Assembly (NCBI RefSeq): GCF_048569485.1
Contig: NC_134353.1
Coordinates: 72,375,908-72,439,907 of the forward strand
DNA length: 64,000 nucleotides
Source of the DNA: Anomaloglossus baeobatrachus
Taxonomy: Eukaryota; Chordata; Amphibia; Anura; Aromobatidae
Reading direction: 5' to 3'
Shown here: in pieces, positions 42,090-54,540 of the stretch
How the letters are laid out: each line of letters opens with the position of its first letter
Numbering within the stretch: the stretch's first letter is position 1
Program-made: the position numbers and the translations under genes
Notes under the pieces: model-generated
Seen by the model: the letters and a program-made list of their open reading frames with translations, nothing else
The model's database searches: none
Told to the model about the DNA's origin: nothing

Positions 42090-43230
42090 TAGATGAGAAA
42101 GACCTATAGAATGTCCCACCTCCCTGCATTTTCTAAGCTGGCACCCTTTAGTGACTTTCATGTGGCACTAAAGGGTGCTTAGCCTTGTATTTAGCCATAA
42201 AATAAATAAATAATTAAAAAAAAACCGACGTGAGGTCCCCCCATCTTTTGTAGCCAGCTAGGGTAAAGCAGACGGCTGCAGCCTGCAAACCACAGCTGGC
42301 AGCTTCACCTTAGCTGGTAATCCAAAATAGAGGGCACCCCACGCTGTTATTTTACATTAAATAAATAATTTAAAACAAAAAACGTGGGGTCCCCCCCAAA
42401 TTGGATCACCAGCCAAGGTAAAGCGGACAGCTGTGGTCTGGTATTCTCAGACTAGGGAGGTCCACTGTTATTGGACACTCCCCAGCCTAAAAATAGCAGG
42501 CCACAGCTGCCCCAGAAGTGGCGCATCCATTAGACCTGCCAATCCTGGCGCTTCGCCCCAGCTCATCCCGTTGCCCTGGTGCGTTGGCAAACGAGGTAAT
42601 ATATGGGGTTGATGCCAGATGTGTAATGTCACCTGGCATCAAGCCCTGGGGTTGGTGAGGTCAGGTGTCTATCAGATACCCGACATCACCAACCCAGTCA
42701 GTAAGAAATAAAAAATAGACAACAAAAAAAGTTTTATTTGAAAAAACACTCCCCAAAACATTCCCTCTTTAACCAGTTTATTGAAAAGAACAATCAATTC
42801 CACGTCCGGCGTAATCCAATAAGGGGGGGGGGGAGGGGGGCACGGCGAGCCATACCATAGTCGCTGTCCCAGTCAATGAAGAACAGAATGTTCCCCATTG
42901 GCTGGGAGAGCAATGCAGTGACCTGAGCTAACATCAATAGGTCAGCCCAGGTCACTGCAGGGGATGCCGAGCGCTGCCATCAGGAGCATAGATGAGATCA
43001 TTACCTTCTGTGATCATCTCCTGTACTGCTGACGTCAGCGCTGTCACTGGCTTCTATGCCCGCCGCGTTGTCAGAAGTATCGCGAGAGCCCGTGACGTCA
43101 CCGCTAGTGACAGTCTCGGGCCGCTCGCGAGATGGGCATAGACAGCAGTGACAGCGGTGACGTCAGGAGGCAGGAGATCATCACAGCAGGTAATGATCTC
43201 ACCTCCTGACAGCAGCGATCGTCATCCCCA
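42090..43230. repeat. Unclassified repeat inside the large MITE
   Basis: Contains two related blocks: GTAGCCAGCTAGGGTAAAGC near 42252, and ATCACCAGCCAAGGTAAAGC near 42406 followed by GGACAGCTGTGGTCTGG. There are A/T-rich linkers and a G run near 42825. No coding sequence recognised. Confidence 0.5.
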
Positions 43231-44229
43231 CGGCTCCCAGCACTGCAGGGTGTCAGTGTCTGCCTGCGCTGCCGCGTGACAAGCTGCTGACACTGCGGGC
43301 AGACACTGACACCCTGCAGTGGAGTGTCAGTGTCTGCCTGTGTCAGTGTCTGCCTGCGCTGCAGTGTGACAAGCTGCTGACACTGCGGGCAGACACAGAC
43401 ACTGCAGTGCAGGCAGCCGCGAGGCTGGAGCAGGACAAAGACTGCACGGGCACCTGGAGGTCGCACGGAAGTGCTTCTGTGCGGCGTCCAGGGAGTGTAA
43501 CGTCTGTGTTTACTCTGCTCCGCTTCCTCTTCCTGGCATAATGACATCGCTTCCTGCAAAACCGCAGGCAGTGATGAGCATTACCGCAGGTAAATCGCGG
43601 CTATACCGGGGGTATACCGCACATCATTTGCTACCTGCGGTATACCCCCGGAATTTCACGATTACATTACAGTGAATGGAGTGAAATTCCGGGGGTATAC
43701 AGCAGGTACCTGCGGAAAATAATGGACATGCTCATTTTCTCAAGAAATTTTCTCAAGAAAATTTTCTCAAGGAAATTTCTTGAGAAAAATCCGCACAGTG
43801 CGCACAGCTATTTTTTTTTCTCATAGGATTTGCTGGGAAATGTCTGCACAAAGATTGCAGACATTTCTCAAGAAATTTCCGCAGCAAATCCGCGGGTAAA
43901 TCCGCGGGCAAAACGGCCTAGTGCGCACAGAGCCTAAGATGGTAGCATATGGACATCATGACCTCCATAATCACCTATTCTGAAGACTGGATACCTATTC
44001 TAATCTAATCACACACTCATATTTGTCTCATTTGTATCACAATCGGTCCTTGATTATTGATGTTATGCATGACCATTGCTACATGAAACCATCAAAACGT
44101 TTTGGTCTCTTTTGTCTCCGAGCATCATACCATTATTGAACACAAGACCCACTTGTTCAAACAACATAAACATTCATTGTTCATACAGTTTTTATCTTTT
44201 CTATTAATGTTGCAATATTAATCGATGAA

Positions 44230-44547
44230 CTAAATCACACCAACCAGGACTTTGACCTTTTGACTTTGACAATAACCCACATCTGGATTAGCACAAGTTT
44301 CTTGTCCTGGTGTGTATTCAGACGACTCAGTACACATCAAATTCCCTTGAATATTACTACAAGATTCATTAGTCCTGTTCACAAACATTTTAGTAAATGT
44401 CCATGAATTATTGTGAATAAACCTTGCCAGCAATATAGGTTTAAAAGCATCCGCCGTATTTAAAGTTGATTTGAAACTTATTTGAATGTTGTCCGTGGTT
44501 ACAGTTCCCAATTTAGTCAATCCTGTTTTTTTTTTCTTGGCACCCAT
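44230..44547 (-). other. Env-like region of the fossil retrovirus
   Basis: The open frame shows three close N-glycosylation-type motifs (NNS, NRT, NES) and several cysteines, between dUTPase and the inferred LTR, where env is expected. No transmembrane anchor or fusion peptide is recognised, so the assignment rests on position and composition. Confidence 0.35.
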
Positions 44548-44884
44548 GATCCTCCTTTGAATGCCAAGTATTGTAAGTTTGTATTAGTTCCGCTCATGTT
44601 TCCTTGCCACCAAGGAAGATTTACCCATCCGGAGAGTGGGTGCATATCCAGCAATTCGTATGTTGACTGCTGTTCAATGCCTCAAAAATCACTTGATGAT
44701 GTATTAAGAATCGATTGGCCATTGGCTACTCCTGGTAGAAATTCTTCCATCCATCCATCCACAAAAGGGAGTACCAGGACCCATAGCCACTACATCTGAC
44801 ACTTCATTTTCTAGATTGACCAACAATTCTGCACCAAGGATTCCATAAACTGATTTTCACTTCTGTAATCAAGAGACACAAGTA

Positions 44885-45391
44885 TTATTCCCGCAAATAA
44901 CATTTTTCTTGAGGAACATACTCCCACTTCTCAACCCGAGATCTCATTACTAATAGGGTACGATCTTTCCCTACTGCAATGACCTCAGCCTCAGAAGGCG
45001 GTCCTTGAACATTTTGGATCCAGATTTTGGCACCTACATTCGTGATATTTGAGGACCCAAAGCCTTTGTCTCCTCTAAGGGTTAATTCAGTAGGAGCGCT
45101 TCCTTCCTGAGGCTGGGCTAAAGATACAGGTATCAGCAGCATCTGTGCCATTCGCTGATCCTTTTCAATAATCAAAGGTTCTTCACCCACATTGATCATT
45201 ATTACTTTAATTTCACCTTGATAATCTGCATCAATTACTCCACCCACCACCACTGCTACTTTTAAGGCAAAACTAGATCTTGTAGCTATTTTCCCATAAT
45301 GTCCTTTCGGAATATGACATCCCAAACTTGTGGGAATAACCCCCACCTTACCTGGTGCTATTAACACAACCTTAGAAGAATGAAGATCCAA
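44885..45391 (-). other. dUTPase domain of the fossil retrovirus
   Basis: The frame has the trimeric dUTPase motifs in order: an APGKVGVIPT block, YGKIATRSSFALK (motif 2, RSS), GGVIDADYQGEI (motif 3, with the catalytic-type Asp), KDQRMAQMLL (motif 4) and a C-terminal GDKGFGSSN-like block (motif 5). The enzyme would hydrolyse dUTP to limit uracil incorporation. It lies directly after RNase H on the minus strand. Confidence 0.85.
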
Positions 45392-45400
45392 CCAGGCAGA

Positions 45401-45961
45401 CTAAGGGGTAGATCTCTCTGGTACTACTGCTTTTTCTCCTTCAGTGGTTGTTTTGAGTATTGCAGCTGCTTTATCTGCTTTGGAATTAAACAGATGTTCA
45501 AGTGAGTCAATAGGTACATGTGCATCTACAGGAAATACAGTTGTTTTGGTATTCTGAATTAGTTCCTCAAGAATTTGCCATACCTCTTTGCCCCACACCT
45601 TTTTACCATAGATCAACCAATTATGTCTTTTCCACCCATCATCCAGGTGGCTAATCTATTTGCCACTGACCAGGAGTCCGTGAACAAATGACATTCATGT
45701 CCTTGCTCAAAACTTACAGCAAGGAAGACAGCATACAATTCAGCATACTGACTGCTCTCGCCCTCTCCCTCCATGGTAATGTGTTTTTCCAACTTTGGAT
45801 AGTATGCTACATACACTTTTCCACTGTCTTTTTCCATTGACATACCTGGCAGATCCATTCGTGAACCAGGCGTGCCTCTGTTGATCTTCTGACAAGTCAG
45901 AATAGCTTTGTCCCCATTTGACTGGAGATTCTTCCATTTGTGCTGGTTGGAGAGGATTCAC
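45401..45961 (-). other. RNase H region of the fossil retrovirus
   Basis: Blocks WFTNGSAR, YAELYAVFLAV, LFTDSWSVANRL and PVDAHVPIDSLEHLFNSKAD with KAA are the successive conserved segments of a retroviral RNase H domain. The region is in more than one frame and is not functional. Confidence 0.75.
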
Positions 45962-46700
45962 TCCTAAATCCTCTGATATTTCAGCTATTTTTTAATGTAA
46001 GGTGGCAACTCCACCTTCTCCTTTCTTTGCCCTATATGAAGTGTATCATTTCCATTTAATGATACTTTGTTCCTGGGCATGTCCGACCCTGTTGATTTTA
46101 GGTTTTGATAATACCCATTGCATTATGGGCATCTGAGGTCTTAATAGGACTACATGTCCTATTGTCATTGTTCAGTATCCAGTAGCGCCCAGTAACACGC
46201 TAGTACCTGTTGCTCGAATGAGGTATATTTTTCTCCTGCATTTGGCAATTTACGGTTCCAAAAGCCAAGGGGAACTCTCTTTGCCCGTTGCTTTTTCCAC
46301 AATGATCAATTTGCATACAGGTGTTGCACGGAAACATGTAATTCAATATCCCCTTTCTTAATTGGCCACAAGTCTACAGTTGTTGAATGGCCTCTTTGGC
46401 CATTTCAAAAGCATTTTGTTGTTCCTCACCCCATTCAAATTCATACTTTTTCCGAGTCACTTTGTACAATGGAGCCATCATTTGCCCCAAATATAGGATA
46501 TGCTGTCTCCAGAAGCCAAAAAGACCAATGTATGATTGGGTCTCTTGTTTTGACTTTGGAATAAGGAAATTAATTATTTTCTGTCTTGCCTTGGGTAAAA
46601 TTTCCCTATGTCCCTTGTTCCATTGGATACCTCGGAACTTGACCGACTGAGCCGGTCCTTGGACCTTAGCATCATTAATCTCCCACCCTTTGGATCTCAG
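45962..46700 (-). other. Degraded pol between RT and RNase H
   Basis: Expected position of the reverse transcriptase C-terminal and connection segments. Only scattered similarity by eye; no continuous frame and no other element recognised. Confidence 0.45.
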
Positions 46701-47490
46701 TGAGAGTAATTTGGTCAGCTGATCTTTTACAGACTACTCATCTTTTCCCTGTATCATTATATCATTGATATAATGAGAAAACTGCATTTATGCAGACAAT
46801 GGGAACTCATCTAAGTGTTCAGCCACCATCCGGTAACAGATAGTTGGACTATGAATCCAACCCTGAGACAACCTAGTGAAAGTGTACTGCCTCCATAGCC
46901 ATGTGAAGGCAAACTGATCTTGCGCCTTCTCCTCTATGGGTGTTGCAAAAAAGACATTAGCCAAGTCTATCACAGCATACCAGGTACCATCATGACTTTG
47001 AATATTTTCAACAATAGTGATAGTATCAGGAACAGCAGCGGTCAAGGGAGGAGTATGCTTATTCAACTCTCGGTAATCCACTGTCATTCTCTATGATACA
47101 TCACTTTTTTTACTGGACAGATTGGGTTATTCCATGCAGTGGTTGTAGGACACATTACTCCTACTCCCACCAATTCTTTCATGGTTTCCCCAATTTCTTT
47201 ATAACCCCCTGGGATCCTGTACTGTTTCATAGCCACCATTTTAGTAGCTGGGGGAACATGAAATGGTGGCATTTTTACTTTGCCCACCTTTATTGTATTA
47301 CAATGTACAAGATCCTGTTTTTGGACCCCAAAGGAAAATTTTCCTTCCTTCAGATACAGGGTCATTCCCTTCAATATATCTATGGACCAAGATATATTCA
47401 GGGATAGGGACAACCAACGCACTGTATTTTCTGATGAGTAAATTCCCTATTTTTAAAGCAACCTGGGTTTGTACACCCATTGTCACTTTT
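46701..47490 (-). other. Reverse transcriptase region of the fossil retrovirus
   Basis: Shows TVDYRELNKHTPPLTAAVPD, WYAVIDLANVFFATPI and FAFTWLWRQYTFTRLSQGW, which correspond to RT blocks 2-4 (with the first catalytic Asp in VIDLAN). The wording is closest to ERV-L/spuma-like pol. The right end reaches the L1 insertion point. Confidence 0.8.
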
Positions 47491-47496
47491 CCTCCT

Positions 47497-47510
47497 AGCC
47501 CAGCAATTTT
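47497..47510. repeat. L1 target-site duplication, left
   Basis: AGCCCAGCAATTTT, repeated at 61774-61787, brackets the L1 insertion in the retroviral protease region. Confidence 0.85.
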
Positions 47511-47519
47511 TTTTTTTTT

Positions 47520-47824
47520 CCAAAACGTTTTTTATTGATTTTTCAAATTTGTAAAAACATGACAAGTATCATTGCAAAAGAAGAACATTCGTCTGACAAA
47601 ATGTGACATAGAGGTGGGTGATACCCCAATTTGGAGTTCCATGTTGCTGTTCGATTTAAGATAGTATACAGTAACATTAAACCAAAACATAGGTAATGAA
47701 ATATAATATAACATATGCAATACAATTCGTTAAATCTCTGTGTCGTCCCTGAATGATTTCAATTTTGCTAGCGTGTCTTGGTATTCCCAACCGTCTCGTC
47801 TCCCCCTCCCGCCAGAGCCCCCTC
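47520..47824 (-). other. L1 3' UTR
   Basis: About 300 bp between the ORF2 stop and the poly(A), with no coding sequence. On the minus strand AATCAATAAAAAACG near 47535 supplies an AATAAA polyadenylation signal just before the tail. Confidence 0.75.
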
Positions 47825-50800
47825 CTAGGTGATTCTCAGTTTACCCAGGCTGTCCTGAATATCGCTCAGGATATACCACTCCGAGTGAACAAAAGGTGCC
47901 ATCAGGTTAATTATTTCTCCCTGTGTGAATTGGCTTTCAATAAAATGTCTCCATCTCACAAAAAACTTGGCTGTCAACCCATCTTTATCCCTCTCCGCTT
48001 CTAGTTTTTCCCACTTCAGAAGGTTGTGTAGTTCGCCCACAACCTCCTTTATGGATGGGCCCTCCCTTTGAATCCAGTGTTTTAAGATGCAACGCTTAGC
48101 TATCATGGCTATGTCATGCATTATTGCGTATTTCCTCTTTTCCTGCGTGCTCGGTCCTCCTCCTACTCCTCCCTCAAAGGAGTGGAAAATCCACACCATT
48201 AAGTCTAGTTTGCTGAAAATTCCCCATGTTGACTGGGCAAATAGTCTGACTTGGTTCCAGAACCTAGCGATTGTCTCACATTCCCATAGCCCATGCAGCA
48301 TATCCGTTTTCTCTTTTTGACACTTAGGACACCACCTATCCCTACCTGGTATGTTGAAACCTATAATGGCCCTATGTAGAATTCTGAATTGAGTGTCTCT
48401 CCATCTCTCATTGGTAATATGTTTCCGCACTTGTACCCATCCTCTCAGTATATCATCCACCACTTCTTCCCTTCCCAATTGTTTCCCCCACGCTTTTAAA
48501 GTCCGACTATCCTCCCGTGAGATAAGCACCCCCCTTAGCGATCGATAAATTTTAGAGACATTTATACTTGTTACATCACATTCCAGTAACTCATCAATCG
48601 AACTTCTGTTCAGCTCTCTTCCAACCACACCCAGGTCTCCTATTATTCCATGTTTCAATTGTTCATACTGGATGACATGTGAGCTATTAAGGTTGTACTT
48701 ATCCAACACTTCCCGACCTGTCATCCACCTCCTGTCCTCCACATTCATAACATCTATCATTCTCCTGACTCCCCTCTCTTTCCATCTAGTAAATAGCTTG
48801 TTTTCTCGTCCCAGGGGAAAATTTGGGAATGCCCAGGGGTTCAAGTACTTGGACACTTTCCATGAGAGCCCCAGTTTTTTCCTTACCGACTTCCATGTTA
48901 GCATGGTGTCTCGGAATATAATTGAGTTCCTTATGTGCCCTTCAACCCTGGATAGTGGGGAGTGCAGAATGGACGTCAGATCCCACGGTGACGCATATTT
49001 AGTTTCCATCGCATGATCTGAGTGCCTACTCGTTCCTCTCACCCAATCGATTACATGCCTCATGATACATACAAGATTATACCCTTGGACATCTGGAAAG
49101 TTTAGACCTCCCTCCTCTGCTGACTTCATCAGCGTACGCAGCTTTATTCTGGGTTTCCTTCCCCTCCACAGAAATTCTGTATACGCGGAGTTGAGCTTAT
49201 TCACATCCTTTAGTTTTAGCAATAGCGGGATTGTCTGGAAGGGATACAGCAGCCTAGGAAAGCTCATCATTTTTATCAGGTGGCATCTTGCCAGTAATGG
49301 AAGTGGCAGACCTTTCCATCCCTTTAATTGAACTATAATTTTCCTGATTAGCGGTCCATAATTCAAGTTATAGATTGTTTCCACCGATCTTCCTATATGC
49401 ACTCCCAGGTATTTAATTGAAGATTGTGCTATAGGAATTCCACATAGACAGCCATCCCTTATTTGTCCCCCCATTGTCCCATGATGCCCCTTTAGGAACA
49501 TGATCTCGCATTTTTTTTTGTTCAGAGAAACCGGAGAATGAGCCAAATTTTTCAATCAAGGCAAGAGTCTGTGGCAAATCCGCACCGGGGTCCCCCATAT
49601 AAAGTATGATGTCATCAGCAAAAAGCGCTGTCTTTACTTCTGAACCCCTTATCTTGATTCCTTTAAAGCTATTTTGTCCCTGTAGTATTCTTGACAACGG
49701 CTCGATTGCCAGGTTGAATAAAAGAGGAGATAATGGGCAGCCCTGTCTTGTTCCCTTCATCAAAGGGAACACGTCTGATAGAAAGCCCGGAGTGTGTACC
49801 CTAGCTCCCGAGTTGGCATAAAGGTTTCTAATGTAAAGTCTCATCTTGCCTACAATCCCTATGGCCTCCATTACCCTGTCTAACCACCCCCAATTTACAT
49901 TATCAAACGCTTTTTCTGCGTCAAGTGTAACTAGGGCAGGTCTAGCCCCTCCCTCAGTGAGACCCAGTCTAACCGCGTCTACCACTAGAATTGTCTTTCG
50001 GATATTGGTAACGGCATTTCTCCCCTTGATAAACCCCACCTGGTGATTCGTAATGATCCTAGGTAAGATCTCGGCCAGTCTATTAGCCATGATCTTGGAC
50101 ATAATTTTTAAATCCTGATTTATGAGCGATATAGGTCTATAACTAGAGGGATCATCCAGGTCCTTGGTTCCCTTGGGGAGTAATTTAATATATGCTATGT
50201 TGGAATTTTTGGGTATTTCCGCCCCTCCCAGGAAAGCATTAAAGACTGAGGTTAGATCCGGCGAGATCAGATCCTTCAGAGCCTTATAGAATTCACTATT
50301 GAAACCGTCAGGTCCCGGTGCCTTGTTGGTGTTAAGCTCCCCAATTGTTCTCGTCACCTCCTCTACTGTGATATCTGCGTTTAAGGCACTCAAATCTTCC
50401 TCCGTCAAGCTAGGCATTTGGGCTTGTCTTAGCCACTCTGCCTCATCAGTCATGTCGTTATTCCCTGACCCATATAGTTTTCTATAGTAATCTCCCAACA
50501 GTTTATTAATGTCCTTAGGATCCGTAGTCACCTCTCCCCCCTTTGTTTTCAGTTTAGAGATCACTGTCATCTTTCTGCTGCCCCTTGCCAGATTGGCCAA
50601 CATCCTTCCCGCCTTGTTGCCAAACCTATGTAAGTCAACCTCCTTGTGCGACCAGAATAGTTGTTCCTTTTTTTTGGCCCATTCGTCAAATCCCTCTTTT
50701 GCCTCCAACCATCTGCCTTTTGTCATGGGAGATCTATTTGTCACATAATTTGTATATGCTACCCGTACTGCTTCACTATGGAAATTATAATTCTCATTGG

Positions 50801-51722
50801 TTTTCCGTTTGATCATGGCTGCGTACCCCACCAGACGGCCCCTTAGGACCGCTTTTGCCGTTTCCCAAAATATCACTGGGGACTCTCTATGTTCCTTATT
50901 GTCCTCTGCGAATTCTCCCCACCACTCCTGTAGCACCTTATGGAAATTATCTTGCCTGAGAAGGAACGATGGGAATCTCCATATGATATCTGTACCTCTC
51001 CTGAATTTCTCTCTAATGCCCAATCTCACCGGACTATGATCAGAGATCACCATATTCTCTATCACACAATCTTGCGTTCCACTCAGTAAGTCTTGCGAGA
51101 TCCAGAACTGATCAATACGTGACCAGCTATCATGAGGGTGAGAGAAGTGTGTATACTCTCTGTCATGTGGGTGAGTTAGTCTCCAGATGTCTTTCAGTCC
51201 TACGTCTTCTAATGTTACATCCCTATTGTCTAAACTCCTGCCCACATTAGCTGTCCCCTCCTCGCCCCTCCTCCTATCTTCAGCTGAGTCTGGGACAGTG
51301 TTAAAATCGCCTCCCACTATAATGTTAGCCTCCCCATCTGCTAATATGGTGGCCTTTATGTCATCATGAAATGTGATTTGTTGTGAATTTGGGCCATAGA
51401 CATTATAAATACTGAGTTTACCCGCTGGACTAACGATTGTTAAGTGCTGCCACCTTCCATGGTCGTCTGCCTCATGTGCCACTACCTCATGACTGAATTG
51501 TTTATTTATTAGAATCATAGTGCCCGCTTTTCTACCTTGTGCCGCTGCCCCGTAAACGGTGCCCACCCAATGTTTCTTCATGCGGAAAAAGTCCTCCCCC
51601 CCCAAGTGGGTTTCCTGTAATAAGGCAATGTCTGTCTTTAGTCTTTTCAGATGTCTCAATATCATTGCTCGTTTGTTAGGTGATCTCAGCCCTTTAACAT
51701 TCCACGTAGTTATCTGTATCAT
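47825..51722 (-). pseudogene. L1 ORF2 (endonuclease-reverse transcriptase), one frameshift
   Basis: About 1,298 codons, matching the usual L1 ORF2 length. It starts MIQITTWNVKGLRSPNKRAM. APE-type endonuclease: LLQETHLGG (catalytic Glu), YGPNSQ, GGDFNTVPD and a SDHSPV box (final His). Reverse transcriptase: LNTNKAPGPDGFNSEFYK, YRPISLIN, GTRQGCPLSPLLFNLAIEPL and ALFADDIILYMGD (catalytic FADD, near codon 703). The C-terminal segment has CPKCQKEKTDMLHGLWEC, a CCHC-like zinc motif. The frame shifts once near an A run at about 49510-49530, between FSGF and SLNKKKCEIM. One lesion only, so this copy was inserted not very long ago. It would nick target DNA and prime reverse transcription. Confidence 0.9.
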
Positions 51723-52432
51723 GTTAACCTGTGTATTCTGCTTTTACTACTCCCTCCCCTATGGGCCCCTGCATCAAGGAAGACGAGATGTTCGACACTA
51801 GAATCACAGTTGGTACCACAAAATCGACACTCCCTTTCCCCACCTTGCAAATATAACAAATACAACAAAAAGCATGTAACTGTAAAACATATTTTCCCTT
51901 CCGAGAAATCCACGGCGCTTCCCGCCACGTTGGTGAGCTCCCCTATTCCTAGCCAAAATATGTAGCTCCCTAATCACCCCCCAAAAAATATATGTTCTAT
52001 CCCCGGACTAACTTGAATAAGCCTTTGAAAATTATGCAAAAATTAGCACAGTATGTCAAAACCTCAGCAAGATTCTCCAGTCCTACTTATCTCTGACTCC
52101 AGGTAGCCATCAGTCCGCCCAGAACAGGCCCACTTCATTTGAATTTGGATGATGTTCCTGGACAAAGGAGAAAAAGAAAAAAATAAAAAAAAAGACCAAG
52201 GGGAGAGAAGATGGAGAAAGAAAGGAGAAGAACAAAAAAAAAAAAAAGAGGGGGGGAAGAGGACCCAGACTTTGGGATGTTTTCCTCTCTTTTCTCCCTT
52301 CCCCCTCCTCCTCTCACCTCCCCAACCCTCTCTCCGTAATGCATCCTCCTCAACGCCTCTCCCTGTTTGGGAAGAGAGAAAAAAAAAAAAAAAAACAGGC
52401 AAAAAAAGGAAAAACAATGAGCGAGTTCCAGT
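51723..52432 (-). other. L1 inter-ORF region
   Basis: About 700 bp between ORF1 and ORF2, unusually long for L1, with A-rich and T-rich homopolymer runs (52165-52245 and 52378-52416) and no conserved frame. An internal ribosome entry or reinitiation role is only a guess. Confidence 0.6.
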
Positions 52433-52634
52433 TCAGGTATCATGGTTTCTCTCCAAGGGTTGGTTCCTGTGTTCCAGGCGAGAATTATGCTGTCGACCCG
52501 GGCTTGGCCTCCTTTCCTCCCTGGTCTCGACTTGCTTTTGTCCCCCAAAACGTCCCACATCTCTTCCTGAGCTTGTGGGGGATCTTCTTCTATTATTCCC
52601 TTCTCCACTAGCTCCTTTTTCTTGCCTTTCTGAC
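52433..52634 (-). pseudogene. L1 ORF1, 3' part beyond the hAT insertion
   Basis: The C-terminal tail of ORF1 continues here after the transposon: SERQEKGASGEGNNRRRSPT and further basic, Arg-rich residues to a TGA at 52433. It is in frame with the part on the right of the hAT, counting the 8-bp duplication once, giving about 521 codons in all. Confidence 0.7.
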
Positions 52635-52659
52635 TAGTGATGAGCGAGTACTAAAAAGC

Positions 52660-53050
52660 TCGGGTGCTCGAAGCTCGGGCCGAGCCTCCCAAGATACTCG
52701 TGTACTCGGCCCGAGCAACGAGCCCAATGTTATCCTATGGGAGACCCGAGTATTTTTGTGAAATGACCTCCCGGCAGCATGGAGAAACCCTAAAAATGTC
52801 ACAAAAGTCTCAGAAGAGTGCTCAAATGACATGGCAACAGCATGGGGAAGACCCCTTGAAGCATTTATCACTCAAAAGTCACAGCTGTGAACAATTTTGT
52901 CCGCGTTTTACGCCATTTTTACGGACTCACCAGAAAACCTTCCAAAATGACCCCAAAATGATTTTTCATGGCGGAAATGTTAAGGGCACATACCCAATAG
53001 TGAGATAGAGCTGGTGTATGTTACTTTTTGAGATCAATACATGAAAGATT
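52660..53050. other. hAT 3' subterminal region
   Basis: Contains palindromic GCTCGGGTGCTCGAAGCTCG and CCGAGCC/GGCCGAG motifs near 52665-52720, typical subterminal transposase-binding repeats of hAT elements. No gene. Confidence 0.5.
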
Positions 53051-54540
53051 TTACGTGAAAACATTGTGTGGCACTCCGATGTCCCTGAGAAGAGACGTAC
53101 ATGAAGGCCTCTTGAGTCTAATGTGCCCATTTTGAGGAAGTGAGTCTTTGTAGTATTTTCCTTTGCCAGGGCAGTCCTAAATTGTGAGGTTCACCAATGC
53201 CCCTGCATACAGACGTGCATGAGGGCCTCAAAACATTAAGTGTCCATTGTCAGGAAGTGGGTGTATTATAGTATAGCCCTTAGGCAGGGCAGCCAAAAAT
53301 TGGGAGGCTCCACATTGTCCCTGGGTAGAGACGTGCATGATGGCCTTTAAACCTGAAGTGCCCATTGTAAGGAAGTGGGTCTATTTCAGTATAGCCCTTT
53401 GCCAGGGCAGCCAAAAATTGGGAGGCTCCACATTGTCCCTGGGTAGAGACGTGCATGAGGGCCTCAAAACATTAAGTGTCCATTTTAAGGAAGTGGGTGT
53501 ATTTCAGTATAGCCCTTAGGCAGGGCAGCCAAAAATTGGGAGGCTCCACATTGTCCCTGGATAGAGACGTGCATGATGGCCTTTAAACCTGAAGTGCCCA
53601 TTGTAAGGAAGTGGGTCTATTTCAGTATAGCCCTTTGCCAGGGCAGCCAAAAATTGGGAGGCTCCACATTGTCCCTGGGTAGAGACGTGCATGAGGGCCT
53701 CAAAACATTAAGTGTCCATTTTAAGGAAGTGGGTGTATTATAGTATAGCCCTTAGGCAGGGCAGCCAAAAATTGGGAGGCTCCACATTGTCCCTGGATAG
53801 AGACGTGCATGATGGCCTTTAAACCTGAAGTGCCCATTGTAAGGAAGTGGGTCTATTTCAGTATAGCCCTTTGCCAGGGCAGCCAAAAATTGGGAGGCTC
53901 CACATTGTCCCTGGGTAGAGACGTGCATGAGGGCCTCAAAACATTAAGTGTCCATTTTAAGGAAGTGGGTGTATTATAGTATAGCCCTTAGGCAGGGCAG
54001 CCAAAAATTGGGAGGCTCCACATTGTCCCTGGATAGAGACGTGCATGATGGCCTTTAAACCTGAAGTGCCCATTGTAAGGAAGTGGGTCTATTTCAGTAT
54101 AGCCCTTTGCCAGGGCAGCCAAAAATTGGGAGGCTCCACATTGTCCCTGGGTAGAGACGTGCATGAGGGCCTCAAAACATTAAGTGTCCATTTTAAGGAA
54201 GTGGGTGTATTATAGTATAGCCCTTAGGCAGGGCAGCCAAAAATTGGGAGGCTCCACATTGTCCCTGGATAGAGACGTGCATGATGGCCTTTAAACCTGA
54301 AGTGCCCATTGTAAGGAAGTGGGTCTATTTCAGTATAGCCCTTTGCCAGGGCAGCCAAAAATTGGGAGGCTCCACATTGTCCCTGGGTAGAGACGTGCAT
54401 GAGGGCCTCAAAACATTAAGTGTCCATTTTAAGGAAGTGGGTGTATTATAGTATAGCCCTTAGGCAGGGCAGCCAAAAATTGGGAGGCTACACGTTGTCC
54501 CTGGGTAGAGACGTGCATGAGGGCCTCAAAACATTGTTCC
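53051..54540. repeat. 118/236-bp tandem array in the hAT
   Basis: Units of about 118 bp alternate as two types (GAGGGCCTCAAAACATTAAG and GATGGCCTTTAAACCTGAAG), forming a 236-bp higher-order repeat: CATTGTCCCTGGGTAGAGAC recurs at 53431, 53667 and 53903. About six higher-order copies are near identical; units at the left edge are more divergent. Located downstream of the transposase stop. Confidence 0.95.

Larger units (their letters stand above)
41184..43934. mobile_element. Large Harbinger-like MITE containing other repeats
   Basis: Ends GGCTCTGTGCACACTAG and CTAGTGCGCACAGAGCC are inverted repeats flanked by TAA (41181-41183 and 43935-43937). The sub-terminal regions are full of CCGCGGATTT/AAATCCGCGG and TTTCTCAAGAAA motifs. 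The interior contains another MITE (41441-42072) and an older repeat at 42090-43230. No transposase is present. Inserted in the retroviral LTR. Confidence 0.75.
40150..44190 (-). repeat. Probable 3' LTR of the endogenous retrovirus
   Basis: Outside the two inserted MITEs this segment amounts to about 0.9 kb. On the minus strand it contains a TATA-like TGTATAAAAAAGG near 40520 and AATAAA signals further downstream (near 40260 and 40370), the expected order of promoter and polyadenylation signal in an LTR. A purine-rich tract (AGAAAAGATAAAAA) precedes its inferred start near 44190. Boundaries are approximate because the other LTR is outside the window. Confidence 0.45.
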
